Of a stretch of 11,699 bases of DNA, positions 1-9,757 are shown piece by piece. The notes under the pieces were generated by a model. The model worked only from the letters and a program-made list of their open reading frames with translations, was not told where the DNA came from and searched no databases. Made by a program: the position numbers and the translations under genes. Origin of the DNA: Phoronis ovalis (taxonomy: Eukaryota; Phoronida; Phoronidae). Positions within the stretch are counted from its first letter, which is position 1; the number at the start of each line of letters is the position of its first letter. The DNA lies in assembly GCA_028565635.1 (NCBI GenBank), contig JAOXYB010037662.1, positions 1,828-13,526 on the forward strand, read 5' to 3'.

Positions 1-766
1 ATGAATAAATAAAAGTGGGTGTGGGAGCCAAAATATACGTAATGACCTTAATATATTATGCAAATCATCATCTTCCATAAACACATGATCAACTTCCAGT
101 GCTCTCCATAGAATAGTGTGTACATGTTACAGGGCCAATGATATTATTTATGTAAAACCCCAAACATGGATAGATAAAATGTTTATAAATAATACAAGGT
201 TTATGTACTAAAGTTCATTAGTGCCCTGAACAAGCATGAGTTTTGTGGAGAACACTGACTTCTTTTAGTTGAATGAGTTTCATTGAGTTTGATTACCATC
301 TCCTTGTTGGTACACTATGCATGACTTGCTGGGGAAGTAGATAAACTCGAGTACCGTACTTAATTTACTCTCATGACTATTCGAAACAATGAAGTACTAT
401 GGATATACAGTGTATTAATTTAATTTTTGTACCGTTTGGTATAAAATCCATGAGATAGTCGTGCAATGACGTTACATTGCTTCATCTCGTAGGCCGTTGG
501 CATGCTATTACATGACTATATTTTGTAACCTTCAATAGTTCGACTAAATTTTCGAGAAAATTAAACTTTTACCAAACAATTTTTTGCATATACTGCAGAA
601 TTTTATAGCTCATATTATTAAATAGTATATACACACTACTAAGGTAATATCGGGGTTATTGTGAGAAAGTGATAAAAATCTTGTTCTGCAAAATTATTGT
701 ATACATTTGGATGATCAAATTGTGAAGGCTTAAAATGAATGGACAGTTTAAGATTATTAAATATAA

Positions 767-926
767 ACAATGAGTAGTGTGTGTGTGTGTGTGTGTGTGT
801 GTTTGCCATAACCATTAAAGCGAGAAAAATTAAAAATACAATAGTAGTACGTATTCCAGACATTTCTATATATAATCTAGTGATTTTCTTTTACTTTGCA
901 CTTAATACTTGTGACAGACACATACC
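767..926. repeat. Tandem duplication, copy 1 (about 160 bp)
   Basis: Copy 1 begins ACAATGAGTAG, runs into a GT microsatellite, then continues TTGCCATAACC, a conserved TAGTAGTACGTATT block, GGACATTTCTAT-like sequence (AGACATTTCTAT here) and TACTTGTGACAGA. The same order of blocks recurs directly downstream. The two copies differ by scattered substitutions, small indels and the length of the GT run. This looks like a local segmental duplication within non-coding DNA; no coding content is evident. Confidence 0.85.
777..802. repeat. (GT)13 microsatellite
   Basis: Thirteen uninterrupted GT units lie inside copy 1 of the tandem duplication. The matching tract in copy 2 (937-948) has six units. The tract is likely to be length-polymorphic between individuals. 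Confidence 0.95.
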
Positions 927-1071
927 ACAATGAGTAGTGTGTGTGTGTTTGCCATAACCGTTAAAGCGGAAAAAAATTAAAAATACAGTAGTAGTACGTA
1001 TTTCCGGACATTTCTATGAAAAATCCAATTTTCTTTTATTTCACACGTATTACTTGTGACAGAGGCACACC
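927..1071. repeat. Tandem duplication, copy 2 (about 145 bp)
   Basis: This is the second copy of the unit that starts at 767, directly abutting the first. It keeps ACAATGAGTAG, a shorter GT run, TTGCCATAACC, TAGTAGTACGTATT, GGACATTTCTAT and TACTTGTGACAGA in order. It is shorter mainly because its GT tract has 6 units where copy 1 has 13. Homology ends around the GGCACACC segment at about 1071. Confidence 0.85.
937..948. repeat. (GT)6 short microsatellite
   Basis: Six GT units occupy the same place in copy 2 of the duplication as the (GT)13 tract does in copy 1. The difference shows expansion or contraction since the duplication. Confidence 0.85.
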
Positions 1072-1358
1072 ACACATTTTGCTTGTTACATACAGCTGGT
1101 CACTCATATCTAAAAATCTCAAGTTCTACATTTAACAAAGATTAGTAATCCAGCAAATAAATATCAAAACTATTTGGCTCAATGGTGATCAACGTATTAG
1201 TCCTACGCAACCGATGACAATAATGGTGTATACGGGATTGTGTTACACCTGCATTGGCATTGTTTTACAACCTATGTGTAAGTCAGCAGACACTTTTCAC
1301 CAATATAATTATAGTGTCAGGTCTGACACAAGAATGAGTGAATGTGTTATACTGAGAT

Positions 1359-1423
1359 CAAGGTTCAGTGGCTGCTGTATGCTCTCTAACGCTTCAAGGT
1401 TCAGTGATTGCTGCTCTCTATCG
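1359..1423. repeat. Two-copy direct repeat, 36-bp period
   Basis: CAAGGTTCAGTG starts at 1359 and again at 1395. Each copy is followed by a related TGCTG...CTCTCTA segment. Both copies fall in a short open frame whose translation is therefore repetitive (SRFSGCC then SRFSDCC), but nothing else suggests coding. It is a small local duplication. Confidence 0.6.
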
Positions 1424-2537
1424 TTTTATTCTTAGAACAATGTAATTATTTATAACTAGCATTGACTAAAACAATAATGCATGCGTCAAATCGTGAAATC
1501 AATTGTGGTCTTTGCATATGATCAGCTGATATGTTATTGATTTCCTAAGTACAAAGACCTCACACTCGAGTCTGTGAACTGAATCAGTTATAGTCCCCAT
1601 TCGGGGTTTTATTGATTTCCTGTCGTCTTTACTTTATAACTGCGCAGATGTTTAACCTGTACATTTAATATATTTGATAGTACCTTTAGTCTAGTATCAG
1701 GTTCTGCTGGCCATTGTTAATTCCAAAAGCTGACTGCCTGTTAACATTACTAGCAAGTAATTAATACAGCTAATCCTTTATCAATTAGTCTCCCATTCTG
1801 ACCAGGATTTTCTGTCCTCAAACTTAAATTGAATTTACGAACAATTACATTGAACTATTACACTATGCCTTACATGCAAGAAATTATTTACGGTAATAAT
1901 ATTAGAAAGGATGAATCTGTTCTGTAGAGAGTTCAAGCTTGAGTACAGTAGTTGAACTTAGTGAATTCTTCTATTTCTTGTTCTTTTGTTAAATGTCAGA
2001 TATTTCTTCATTTGACAGGTGTTTCGAGAAATTATTCTAAATATCAAAGTTCAGATAAATTTTTCATGAGAGTGCTATTAAATATCTTTAACAATTACAT
2101 AACTTGTCAAGATATTTTTTCATTAATATTAATTGCCGACATACTATGTTACAAAGTATGAGCAACAGACCAGAATTGGGAAAATTCCCTGAGAAAAATT
2201 GTTTAAGACTATAACCAGTAAGCGATTTAGACCGTCATGACAATGATGTTAATTACAAGCCTCTTACTAATACGATATTGCTCAAAATCCTGGATGCATC
2301 ACGATCTATCATAAAAGAGGCGTTTTCTGACCAACAAATATTATTCAGGTTGGCATAAGAATGAAATCTTGTAAATTTCTCCAAAGATTTTAAATCAAAC
2401 CTTGACACAAACTGATATGCATAATAAATATTGTATAAAAATGTTTAGCAAGGTAATGAAACAATAATTAAACTGTTAGCATATAAATTTGCCTATGATT
2501 GTTTGAAAATTCCCATAGGACAATTGTTATTTGCATG

Positions 2538-2683
2538 CACCAGGTGGCATGACACAATGCATTCAATGAATCCCATAATTCAACATATTTAAGAGTGATT
2601 TGCACTGAAATGTGGTATTAATGATTCATGAATCTCTATGAATTGTGGGATTGAGTGGATTTGTTTTGCTTCGCCACCTGGTG
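2538..2683. repeat. Imperfect inverted repeat, 45-bp arms, 56-bp centre
   Basis: The left arm (2538-2582) starts CACCAGGTGGC and the right arm (2639-2683) ends GCCACCTGGTG. These outer 11 bases are perfect reverse complements. The inner ends also pair well (CCCATAATTCA-type sequence against TGAATTGTGGG), while the middle of the arms is diverged. By hand count 33 of 45 positions pair. The centre contains a perfect 12-bp palindrome, GATTCATGAATC (2623-2634). The structure resembles an old foldback or MITE-like element, but I see no clear target-site duplication. Confidence 0.5.
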
Positions 2684-5555
2684 AATATTAACAGCTAACA
2701 ATAAACTGTTTTGTAATATTCTTAAGAGTGAACAGTAGAAACAAGGTATTGCAGGACATCCACCATTTTGCACCAAAAAACCATCATTTTAATTAAATCA
2801 TGTATAATTTCACAAAAACATAACTAAATAACTTGTATATTTAAAACTGAAATGAAATGTAAGTATTTTAGATTTTTAACAACAGAGTGGATTGAGTTAT
2901 TTAATTACCACACTTAAAAAAATGTACCATAGTGAATATTTCATGAACCAGTGCAACATGCATTTTGATATTCCTATTGGACTATTGATAATTAGGAGCT
3001 ATTCAGTAACCCAATGGGAAACCAGGGAGATAGGAAATAATCCTTACAATGAGGGTCCAGATTGAAAAGATGAGATTTTATGTTTTAACAGTAACTTGCG
3101 TATCTCATCTGCTTGGTGGATGTGAAATAAATTTTAATTCTTTAGGCCACTAGCATACGGAAAGATAATGGTCTGCAGTGTCAACCAGTATTTCTACATT
3201 ATTAATTAATATTTTTCATCCTTATCGATGTCTTACTTTCTATTTATAAATATTCCAGTCTGTTAATGTACTATTAATTGTCGACTTCTTAATGTTACTA
3301 CACTTGTATAAGGAATAATAAGCTTGATAACTTTAATGACACTGGATAATTCTAGTTACAGAAAAATCAACTGGCTCCGTGGTAAAAACAAAATGGTTGT
3401 GTAACACTAACTTTTCTACTGAAAGCTATGGTTTGTTTATAGGGTATAGTTTCCCAGTTTAGCATAATATTACTCAGTGTTATGTAAGTTGTATGTTGTT
3501 TTTAGTATGTACATAACATAAACATGTTTTTTTACTTAAAGCACTGTATTTTAAAAGATCCAATATTTAAACACAGCTTTTCTGCTATACCAATGGTGCC
3601 TACTCGATTTTAGCACCAGGAGTGCTGATTATCTTTCTCTCTGTTATAATAGTAGGTAATAAAAGTGTAATGACACACAGGTAAGAGATCAGGGCCGGGG
3701 ATCATTTACTCAGTTGGTATGCAATGTATAACTGTAGGAATCATGAATATGCTTAGAGATTTTACACCATCTATTTCTTGAATTTTATTTCAATTGCACA
3801 ATATATTATCGTTTTTAAACACTTCCATTTACTTGTATAAAATGGAACATTACTCGGAGTGCTATTTCACTGAACAAATACAAACATATACCGAGTTTGA
3901 TCAACTCTACTTTTACATGAGCTACAAAATAGAACAGATATGGTAAAAAAAAACAAACCACAAAATGTAACGAAAACCTTAGAATGCATCTGGATACTAA
4001 AGGTATGAACAGCAGAGTTATAAGACATAATAAATGCAGAACTGCGTATATGTTAAAATTCGCTACAGTTATGCACAGATTTCAAAGAAAACTCTGCCCT
4101 TGCTCTGTCTTGGATCGTAGTGAACCAAATAAGATTTTAAAGTGAACATCAATTCCTGGGTAAAATTGCTGTTTTTCCATGAAGTTGAAGATTCAATATT
4201 CACAGTTGGCTTACAAAATGATATTCATACACTAAAAGTTGCTTATAATTCTTTAAATATGAAGTTATATTAAAGATTTATTTTAGGCAAAAAAAAACAC
4301 TGGTTGGGACCACTGAATATCAAGACTTTCATTGAAGGTGATAGGTGGCTAGACTCGTACTTAGACAGAATTTGGCAAAATTGTCACCTTCTTTCGGATA
4401 TTTTATCATATGGTGTGCTGAATTACTACCAACAACTCAGTGAATTGCCTCCTAATTCCATTCCTATAATGAAAACACTCCTACTTCCGTACATGCAAAA
4501 TGGATACTAAAAGTGAATACATATACATCCTTATAAGACACAAAGGAATACACTGAATCTTGTTGAATACCTTGAAATAAAAGAAAATGCGCAGGTTGAA
4601 AATAGTGTGCTAACGGCATCTTTAGACAGAAGTGGTAATAGTTAGCTTCCTGGCTGGTAATTAAATTTCTGCAGTTACTCTACACATGGCAGAAACATTG
4701 AAAAGTGCCATTTTCCTGTTATTCTTGCATTCGTGTATATATTATTATTATCGCAGCAGTTTGTTTTTTTGAATCATAATGAAACCTATGAAGTTATTGA
4801 AAAAATGTCACTTAATCATGTTATCCTGCTTTATTGTTAATGCGTTTGCTTGTGATTTTCTAGGTATTGTTTCGTTATGGTGAAATATATATGTATATTC
4901 AGATATCAGAGTTGTCTAAAGCCATCAAATAATAGATGTATCTTAAATGTTATAACCACGCATTGCATATCATATTCAGTTAACTTCAATAAAACATTGT
5001 TATACTTACATCTTGACGTAGGTCTGTTTTCGCAGCACTTAAATGCGTAGTGCTAGATTATGTTTCCTTGATAGTACATATGCACCTAATCATTGATGAT
5101 AACAAGATATTAAGTAATATTTCTAATACACTTTGCAGTGGAGGCATCTGAACATAGTTCGTATTAAACCTTTTATATATATAAGGAAATTAATGGTAGT
5201 GCTCTTCATGTAACTTACACTTCATATCAACATTACTGAAATCTTGGATAATTTTTGCTACATATTTGATATGCCTATTTATGTTTAGAATACGCAAAGC
5301 ACAGTTATTTTCCTATTAAATGCACAAAAACAGGTACAAAACATTTGGCTAATGAAAACTAACAGGTAAACATTTAGGTACTTGTGTCCTTATAAAAGTG
5401 ATAGTAGCTTTGTCTTATAATGAGAGCTCCAGCTGCTCCGTAGCTAGAATAGATATCTAGCAGAGAAGGCTGTATTCTGAAAAGCTGTTTGTGTGCTTCT
5501 TTGAATAACTAAATGCCCGCTATTTTTATCGTAATGTCACAATTGTGTGTTTTAG

Positions 5556-5812
5556 GTGCTATATCATACGTTCGAAGCGTACAGTGAAATCGGAGAAGAG
5601 AACATCGTAGTTTACGATGTCCTTGCTGGGATACTTTCATTCTTCATTGTGGGTGTAGGTGGCACAGTGATAGGTGTTCTGTTTGGATTGGCGACGGCGT
5701 TCATAACCAAGTATACAGATCATGTGCGAGTCATTGAACCACTGTTCGTCTTTGCAATGTCATATCTCTCCTACCTATCTGCTGAGATATTCCACTTTTC
5801 TGGGATTATGGC
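5556..5812 (+). CDS. NHE: Na+/H+ exchanger (NHE/SLC9A family), exon 1 of the visible part
   Basis: This exon encodes residues 1-85 plus two bases of codon 86. It opens VLYHTFEAY, which in this family directly follows the Asn-Asp-Ala-Val-Thr-Val ion-binding helix, so an upstream exon must supply that motif. Two hydrophobic spans are visible: about 24-50, with the glycine-rich VGVGGTVIGVLFG, and about 60-86, with the signature RVIEPLFVF and AEIFHFSGIMA. These match the middle membrane helices of NHE1-NHE5. The acceptor is TTTTAG at 5551-5555 and the exon starts in phase 0. The donor is GC|GTAAGT at 5812/5813, phase 2. There is no initiator methionine because this is an internal exon. The family call is firm. 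The NHE2/3-type subgroup call rests on the tail exons further down. Confidence 0.95.
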
Positions 5813-6912
5813 GTAAGTACAAATACGGGCACCGCACTTCGTATCTCTCTCATTGATGACTACACCTGATTCTTTTTTTCCTGCTTTATAAGTGCCTCTT
5901 TGGCAAATTATACATATTTGGTATGGTCAAATTATCAGTCTTTAAACTGGTGATAAAGGTACCTGCCGAAAAAGTGGTGGTTGAATATCCCGGAGGTTCA
6001 AACTAATTATTAGAGGTAACATGTGAATTCTACCTATATCTTGAAGTGAAGTTAGTTTACATAAAAGAAATATTGTTAGATTTATACTGGTAAAACTACA
6101 TCATAAAGCTATTTTATGTTAACCAAACAAATATTCAAAATACCACAACATGTCTATGGAATTATACAACCCAAGGATATTATATGATATTATATATATA
6201 TAACCATATAATTATGATGTAATTGTAATTATAGCAGTACATGTGACAGTAATAGTAACGACTTATTATGTCATGTTTTGAAATTAATATTATGCAACAC
6301 TGTTAATTGTGGACTATTCAGTTACTCCAAAGTTTGCCCCAGATTAGAAGTACATATATGTTAAGTGAATGATGATTTTCACACCTCATCGGTCGCATTT
6401 TCATATGGTGAAGTTGTCGCTACAGTTTAATGATTATTTCAATTCTTGATATTTGGTACTAATGTTTGTGAACTAAAACACGTGAAAAAGGGGGATTTTT
6501 TAAGACAAAGCATGTTAACACGTGTTACGCAATTAGCGTTAATGTTTATGATCAAATATACAAAAAGGGTTCCTTATTTTCTTATTCATTTATCGAGGTA
6601 TTTCAATTCAAATACAACACCGATAAATAGGGTATCTATAAAACTTCTATTAGTCATTGGAAAAGGGTCAAAATTTAAAAACGCATTTAGTGGCTTTTTC
6701 AATAAATCATTTAACACAACGGGTACCAGTTATTCCCTTGAGTCTGATCCCCGGGTATCTTTGCTAGGTTTTCAGGAAGAAATACACCACATATGTACTG
6801 GTCATGAGTAAGATAATTTTGTTAAATTTGGAAGACCTATACTTATATGTGTACATTGTGTAATGAATGATATGTTTATCCATTTATTAAAAAGATGTCA
6901 ATTCTTTTACAG
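5813..6912 (+). other. Intron after exon 1, with an unexplained open frame
   Basis: This 1100-bp phase-2 intron runs from GTAAGT to CTTTTACAG. It contains an AT dinucleotide stretch near 6181-6205. It also contains an open + strand frame of about 121 codons (6446-6811) that I cannot match to any protein family. That frame lacks good splice sites in a phase that would insert it between the flanking exons, and the flanking exons already join into an uninterrupted exchanger sequence, so I treat it as non-coding. Confidence 0.8.
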
Positions 6913-7130
6913 AATTACCTTTTGCGGAATCACCATGAAAAATTATGTAGAACATAACATTTCCCAGAAGTCTCACACCACCATTAAATACTTCATGAAG
7001 ATGCTGTCGAGTGTTAGCGAGACGATCATTTTTATGTTTCTGGGGACGTCTACTGTTGTTGACACTCACGAATGGAATATTGGCTTCATATGCTTCACTC
7101 TGCTTTTCTGTCTCCTGTTCCGTGCCCTAG
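6913..7130 (+). CDS. NHE: Na+/H+ exchanger, exon 2 of the visible part
   Basis: This exon encodes residues 87-158. It completes Ala86 and gives the first base of Gly159. The segment [19 protein letters not shown] is the conserved cytosolic loop of the family. [19 protein letters not shown] (about 117-135) is the next membrane helix. Its glutamate (E122, in SSVSET) corresponds by eye to Glu346 of human NHE1, a residue implicated in transport and inhibitor sensitivity. [18 protein letters not shown] (141-158) begins a further helix. The acceptor is TTTTACAG at 6905-6912, entered in phase 2. The donor is CTAG|GTAAGC, phase 1. Joining to exon 1 restores the family sequence SGIMA-ITFCGIT with no gap. 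The reading frame is intact. Confidence 0.95.
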
Positions 7131-8223
7131 GTAAGCGTATCACTTTTGAAATTGATTGGTAACATTTTGATTGACATGATATTGTACATTGCCATAAATC
7201 TGTATTAAATGGGAACCTTTTTAGGTACAAAGGTTCTCCTTGACCAGAGGTGATTTTAAATTGCCTCGCACATTTGTCTGTCTTAATTGCAAGAATGTGA
7301 TGTGCAATGTAAGATGTGAAATTAACAAATTTATTTCCTTATATGATAATCAGGGATTCATTAAGTAAATAATTAATTAATGTGTGGGTATAACGGCTTA
7401 ATGTACAGTCTTGATTTGGCACACTTATGCATATTGTGACACTGATCAGGAAACATATCGTTATTATTAAATTTCCCTCCGAATATATGCTCTGGGCTTT
7501 AATTAAGATTTTTCGCTGTATATTCGGGTGGACTTTCTTAAAAATGAAACCATTCTTACAATTTTTATGCTATACAGATTTTTTTTTGTTTCAAAATATT
7601 TATGGTGGGTTTGAACAATTGTTTCATCTCTTTAGAGAATCCCATCTGCTTGACTGTTTGAAACTAATATCAGACAAATGCTTCAATCTATTTAGGTTTA
7701 TTGGGAATTAACAATTTTGCAGAATTAAACATGAAACCATATATTTGAACTTTTTGTATCAGCTTTGAATTATAACTATATCTTTTTAGTTAGCATTCTG
7801 TATGAACTATAGAACATTGTTTTTGTACCATTTAACATTAATGATACAAATATTTGTTTCCTGTGAATATTATCACCAATAATCTATAAAAATGTATATT
7901 TAGGTTAATTAGAAAAAATGCTGAGTTAAAGTTTCAAAAAAATATTTTAATAAATAACCGGATATATGTGATGCTTTTTTTGTAAATATTATTCCTAATC
8001 AACTCTGCTTTTATCTTAAAGCCTAATTATTTGTAAAAACATTCACAGTACAGATTCACAATTAGAAGCTAAGGCATAAAATAGCATTTGAAAATTCTTT
8101 GACTGAGGCAGGTTTATGCATATTTATAGGAGAGCTAAGCTGATCTAGATCTAATAATGTCTAATGATTTCACACTCCTATCTGCATTGGTTACATCAGT
8201 CCAAACTCTAATTGTCTTTTCAG
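7131..8223 (+). other. Intron after exon 2
   Basis: This 1093-bp phase-1 intron runs from GTAAGC to the CTTTTCAG acceptor at 8216-8223. It contains an open + strand frame of about 94 codons (7427-7711) that is rich in Phe, Leu and Ile and has no family resemblance I recognise. The rest is AT-rich with no RNA gene or element I can identify. Confidence 0.8.
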
Positions 8224-8426
8224 GTGTAGTAGCTTTGTCCTGGGCTGCTAATCGTAATCGTCTGATAAAGCTGACTAAAGTTGACCAGTTTGTGATGGCA
8301 TATGGCGGCATAAGAGGAGCCATTGCGTTCTCCCTCGTCACACTTTTAAAATCAGATATCATTCCCGCAAGAAATATGTTCAAAACGGCAACTCTTATAG
8401 TAGTGTTCTTCACGGTCTTCATTCAG
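8224..8426 (+). CDS. NHE: Na+/H+ exchanger, exon 3 (Gly-Gly-x-Arg helix)
   Basis: This exon encodes residues 160-226 and completes Gly159. It carries the hallmark LTKVDQFVMAYGGIRGAIAF (176-195). The YGGIRG core matches the Tyr-Gly-Gly-Leu-Arg-Gly motif of the late transport helix in NHE1, where the arginine is important for exchange. After a short loop (KSDIIPARN) comes the last membrane helix, FKTATLIVVFFTVFIQ, which continues into the next exon. The acceptor CTTTTCAG is entered in phase 1 and the donor CAG|GTAACG leaves in phase 0. The upstream open frame from 8157 is only intronic read-in. The antisense open frame at 8135-8422 is a shadow of this exon. No key family residue that I can check is missing. 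Confidence 0.95.
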
Positions 8427-8755
8427 GTAACGGTACTTTTATAATTGAAAGTGTTCACCGTGTTGATAATTTTCCAGTTTTATATGTATTAACTGAAATA
8501 GTGTTTGATTGACTACAGAAAAGCTTGGATATGCCAGTGAGTCTATAAATAACTTTTTAATGCAAACGATAATATATAATATGGTTATCTGTGATATATA
8601 AATAATATTGGTAATAATATTTTACATTTCTATAATTTAATTTTATTATAATTATTATATAATAATTATTATATTAACTTCCTGTTTTTTTTAATCAGAA
8701 TTGGTAGCTATTTGACACTGTCTCATTACATAATATCTGTACATTTCTTTTGTAG
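8427..8755 (+). other. Intron after exon 3, AT-rich
   Basis: This 329-bp phase-0 intron runs from GTAACG to TTTTGTAG. It is extremely AT-rich around 8560-8690. It contains a perfect 22-bp AT palindrome at 8648-8669 built of ATAATTATTAT and its reverse complement. Nothing else is seen. Confidence 0.85.
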
Positions 8756-8845
8756 GGTATCACCATTAAGCCCCTGGTGAATATATTAAAGGTCAAGAAA
8801 CAAGAGAAATTTAAGCCAAGTATGAATGAACACTTAAATGAGAGA
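8756..8845 (+). CDS. NHE: Na+/H+ exchanger, exon 4 (exit of last membrane helix)
   Basis: This exon encodes exactly 30 codons, residues 227-256, with phase 0 at both ends. GITIKPLVNILKVKKQEK is the conserved exit from the last membrane helix into the cytosol. Its basic residues correspond to the juxtamembrane region of NHE1 that binds acidic phospholipids. The following SMNEHLNER leads into the CHP-binding helix on the next exon. The acceptor is TTTTGTAG at 8748-8755 and the donor is AGA|GTGAGT. Because the length is a multiple of three, skipping this exon would keep the frame but delete the lipid-binding linker; I see no evidence that this happens. Confidence 0.93.
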
Positions 8846-9306
8846 GTGAGTTCTTTGAACACGTTTCCTTTTGGCTTGTATATTTTGCATCTATGTACAT
8901 CCCTGCGTTAATTAGCATCGTACATTTGTGGTACTAACTAGTGACCGCTTGGCGTAATTTTGCAAGGTAGTTCAAACCCCTTGGAGCCCTAGAATTATAT
9001 TATGCTCGTACATGGTAGCATCCTGATTATAGAGAACACCTGATTATAGAATGTCACAGTCACAAACCAAAAGACAATTACAAGTTTTCAACATAGCATG
9101 TTGCACTGATATAAACAAAAATTAAATAATTCTATTTTTAAAAAAGGGAACACCCAACTGCCCAGGGTTTTAATAGTTTCAAAAGACATCACTATCTAGT
9201 GACTTGAGAAAAATAGCTGCCATACTGTAAGGAACTTATGAGAAAACCATTGCTGAGATTACTCTAGTTTACAGTCAGTATTTATTCGTTTGTTGTTTGT
9301 TTGCAG
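8846..9306 (+). other. Intron after exon 4
   Basis: This 461-bp phase-0 intron runs from GTGAGT to GTTTGCAG. It contains a small imperfect direct repeat at 9022-9050 in which CCTGATTATAGA occurs twice, 17 bp apart. Nothing coding is seen. Confidence 0.85.
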
Positions 9307-9377
9307 TTGTTAGACCATTTAATGGCTGGCATTGAAGATATCACTGGATTTCATGGACACCACTGGCTCAGGGACAA
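9307..9377 (+). CDS. NHE: Na+/H+ exchanger, exon 5 (CHP-binding helix)
   Basis: This 71-bp exon encodes residues 257-279 plus two bases of Lys280. LLDHLMAGIEDITG matches the amphipathic juxtamembrane helix that in mammalian NHEs is wrapped by the EF-hand protein CHP, an obligate cofactor. GFHGHHWLRDK follows and corresponds to the His-rich GHHHW stretch of NHE1, with one His fewer in the run here. The acceptor is GTTTGCAG at 9299-9306. The donor is ACAA|GTACGA (phase 2), which is weaker than the others because it lacks the usual GTAAG/GTGAG. The next exon supplies G to make AAG (Lys) and then continues in frame. Confidence 0.92.
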
Positions 9378-9757
9378 GTACGACATTCTTATTAATTATT
9401 TACTATTTGGACAAAAATTAATACAAAATGACCATGTTATAATCAGCGTTATGTAACTTATAATGATTACTGTTATATTCTTATTCAACTTGTTGCTTTT
9501 CAACTAATATCACCTGTAAGTGAAATGGCTGTTTAATTTTCATGTTTTACTCTGGAATCACAGAAAGGTAAGATGACATTATATTGTGATGTATAACGAT
9601 AACTAGCAATATTCTGCCGTTATCATATTGGTTGCCGTATGCAATTGTGTTTCTTGTCCGACAGAAATACGTTGCATCACATTAATTTTGCTTAGTTAAT
9701 GCATATTATCAGTACTGTGATATGCTTGAAAACTAAAATAAAAATCTTCTTTTCTAG
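9378..9757 (+). other. Intron after exon 5
   Basis: This 380-bp phase-2 intron runs from GTACGA to the pyrimidine-rich acceptor CTTCTTTTCTAG. It is AT-rich, and I see no repeats or RNA genes in it. Confidence 0.85.

Larger units (their letters stand above)
1..5555 (+). other. Long non-coding stretch, probably intron of the exchanger gene
   Basis: No exon of the exchanger's 5' half is visible here. I looked for codings of the conserved blocks that precede the first visible exon in this family: the Leu-Leu-Pro-Pro-Ile segment, the Ala-Val-Asp-Pro-Val-Ala block and the Gly-Glu-Ser-Leu-Leu-Asn-Asp-Ala block. None was found. The stretch ends at a good 3' splice acceptor (T-rich tract then TTTTAG at 5551-5555), so at least its 3' part is intron. 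The sequence is AT-rich with stops scattered in all frames, and open frames stay under 90 codons. The repeats inside it are listed separately. Whether the far 5' end belongs to this intron or to upstream DNA cannot be decided from the window. Confidence 0.7.

Noticed and set aside
1-30. AATAAATAAA followed by a GT-rich stretch, like a polyadenylation site of an upstream gene
   Set aside because: The GT-rich part follows only a few bases after the signal, and the upstream gene is outside the window, so it cannot be supported.
639-863. Minus-strand open frame with a run of His-Thr
   Set aside because: The His-Thr run is just the translation of the GT microsatellite complement. No other coding sign.
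1214-1435. Plus-strand open frame with a Cys/Ser-rich repeat
   Set aside because: The repetition comes from the 36-bp direct repeat. There is no family resemblance, and the region shows no exon-like splice context.
1507-1559. GGTCTTTG / CAAAGACC inverted repeat with ATCAGCTGAT palindrome in the loop
   Set aside because: The 8-bp stem is short and expected by chance in several kilobases. No RNA gene signature.
1952-2161. Plus-strand open frame of about 69 codons
   Set aside because: Ordinary length for AT-rich DNA, and no recognisable motif.
4850-4930. Segment after TTTTCTAG translating to VLFRYGEI, superficially like the exchanger VFGES block
   Set aside because: It lacks the Leu-Leu-Asn-Asp that must follow, and reaches a stop within about 22 codons. 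It does not join to exon 1 of the visible part.
8135-8422. Minus-strand open frame of about 95 codons
   Set aside because: It is the antisense shadow of exchanger exon 3, whose sense translation contains the YGGIRG motif.
8648-8669. Perfect 22-bp AT-only palindrome
   Set aside because: Low-complexity AT sequence in an intron makes such palindromes common. No sign of a cruciform-linked or regulatory role.
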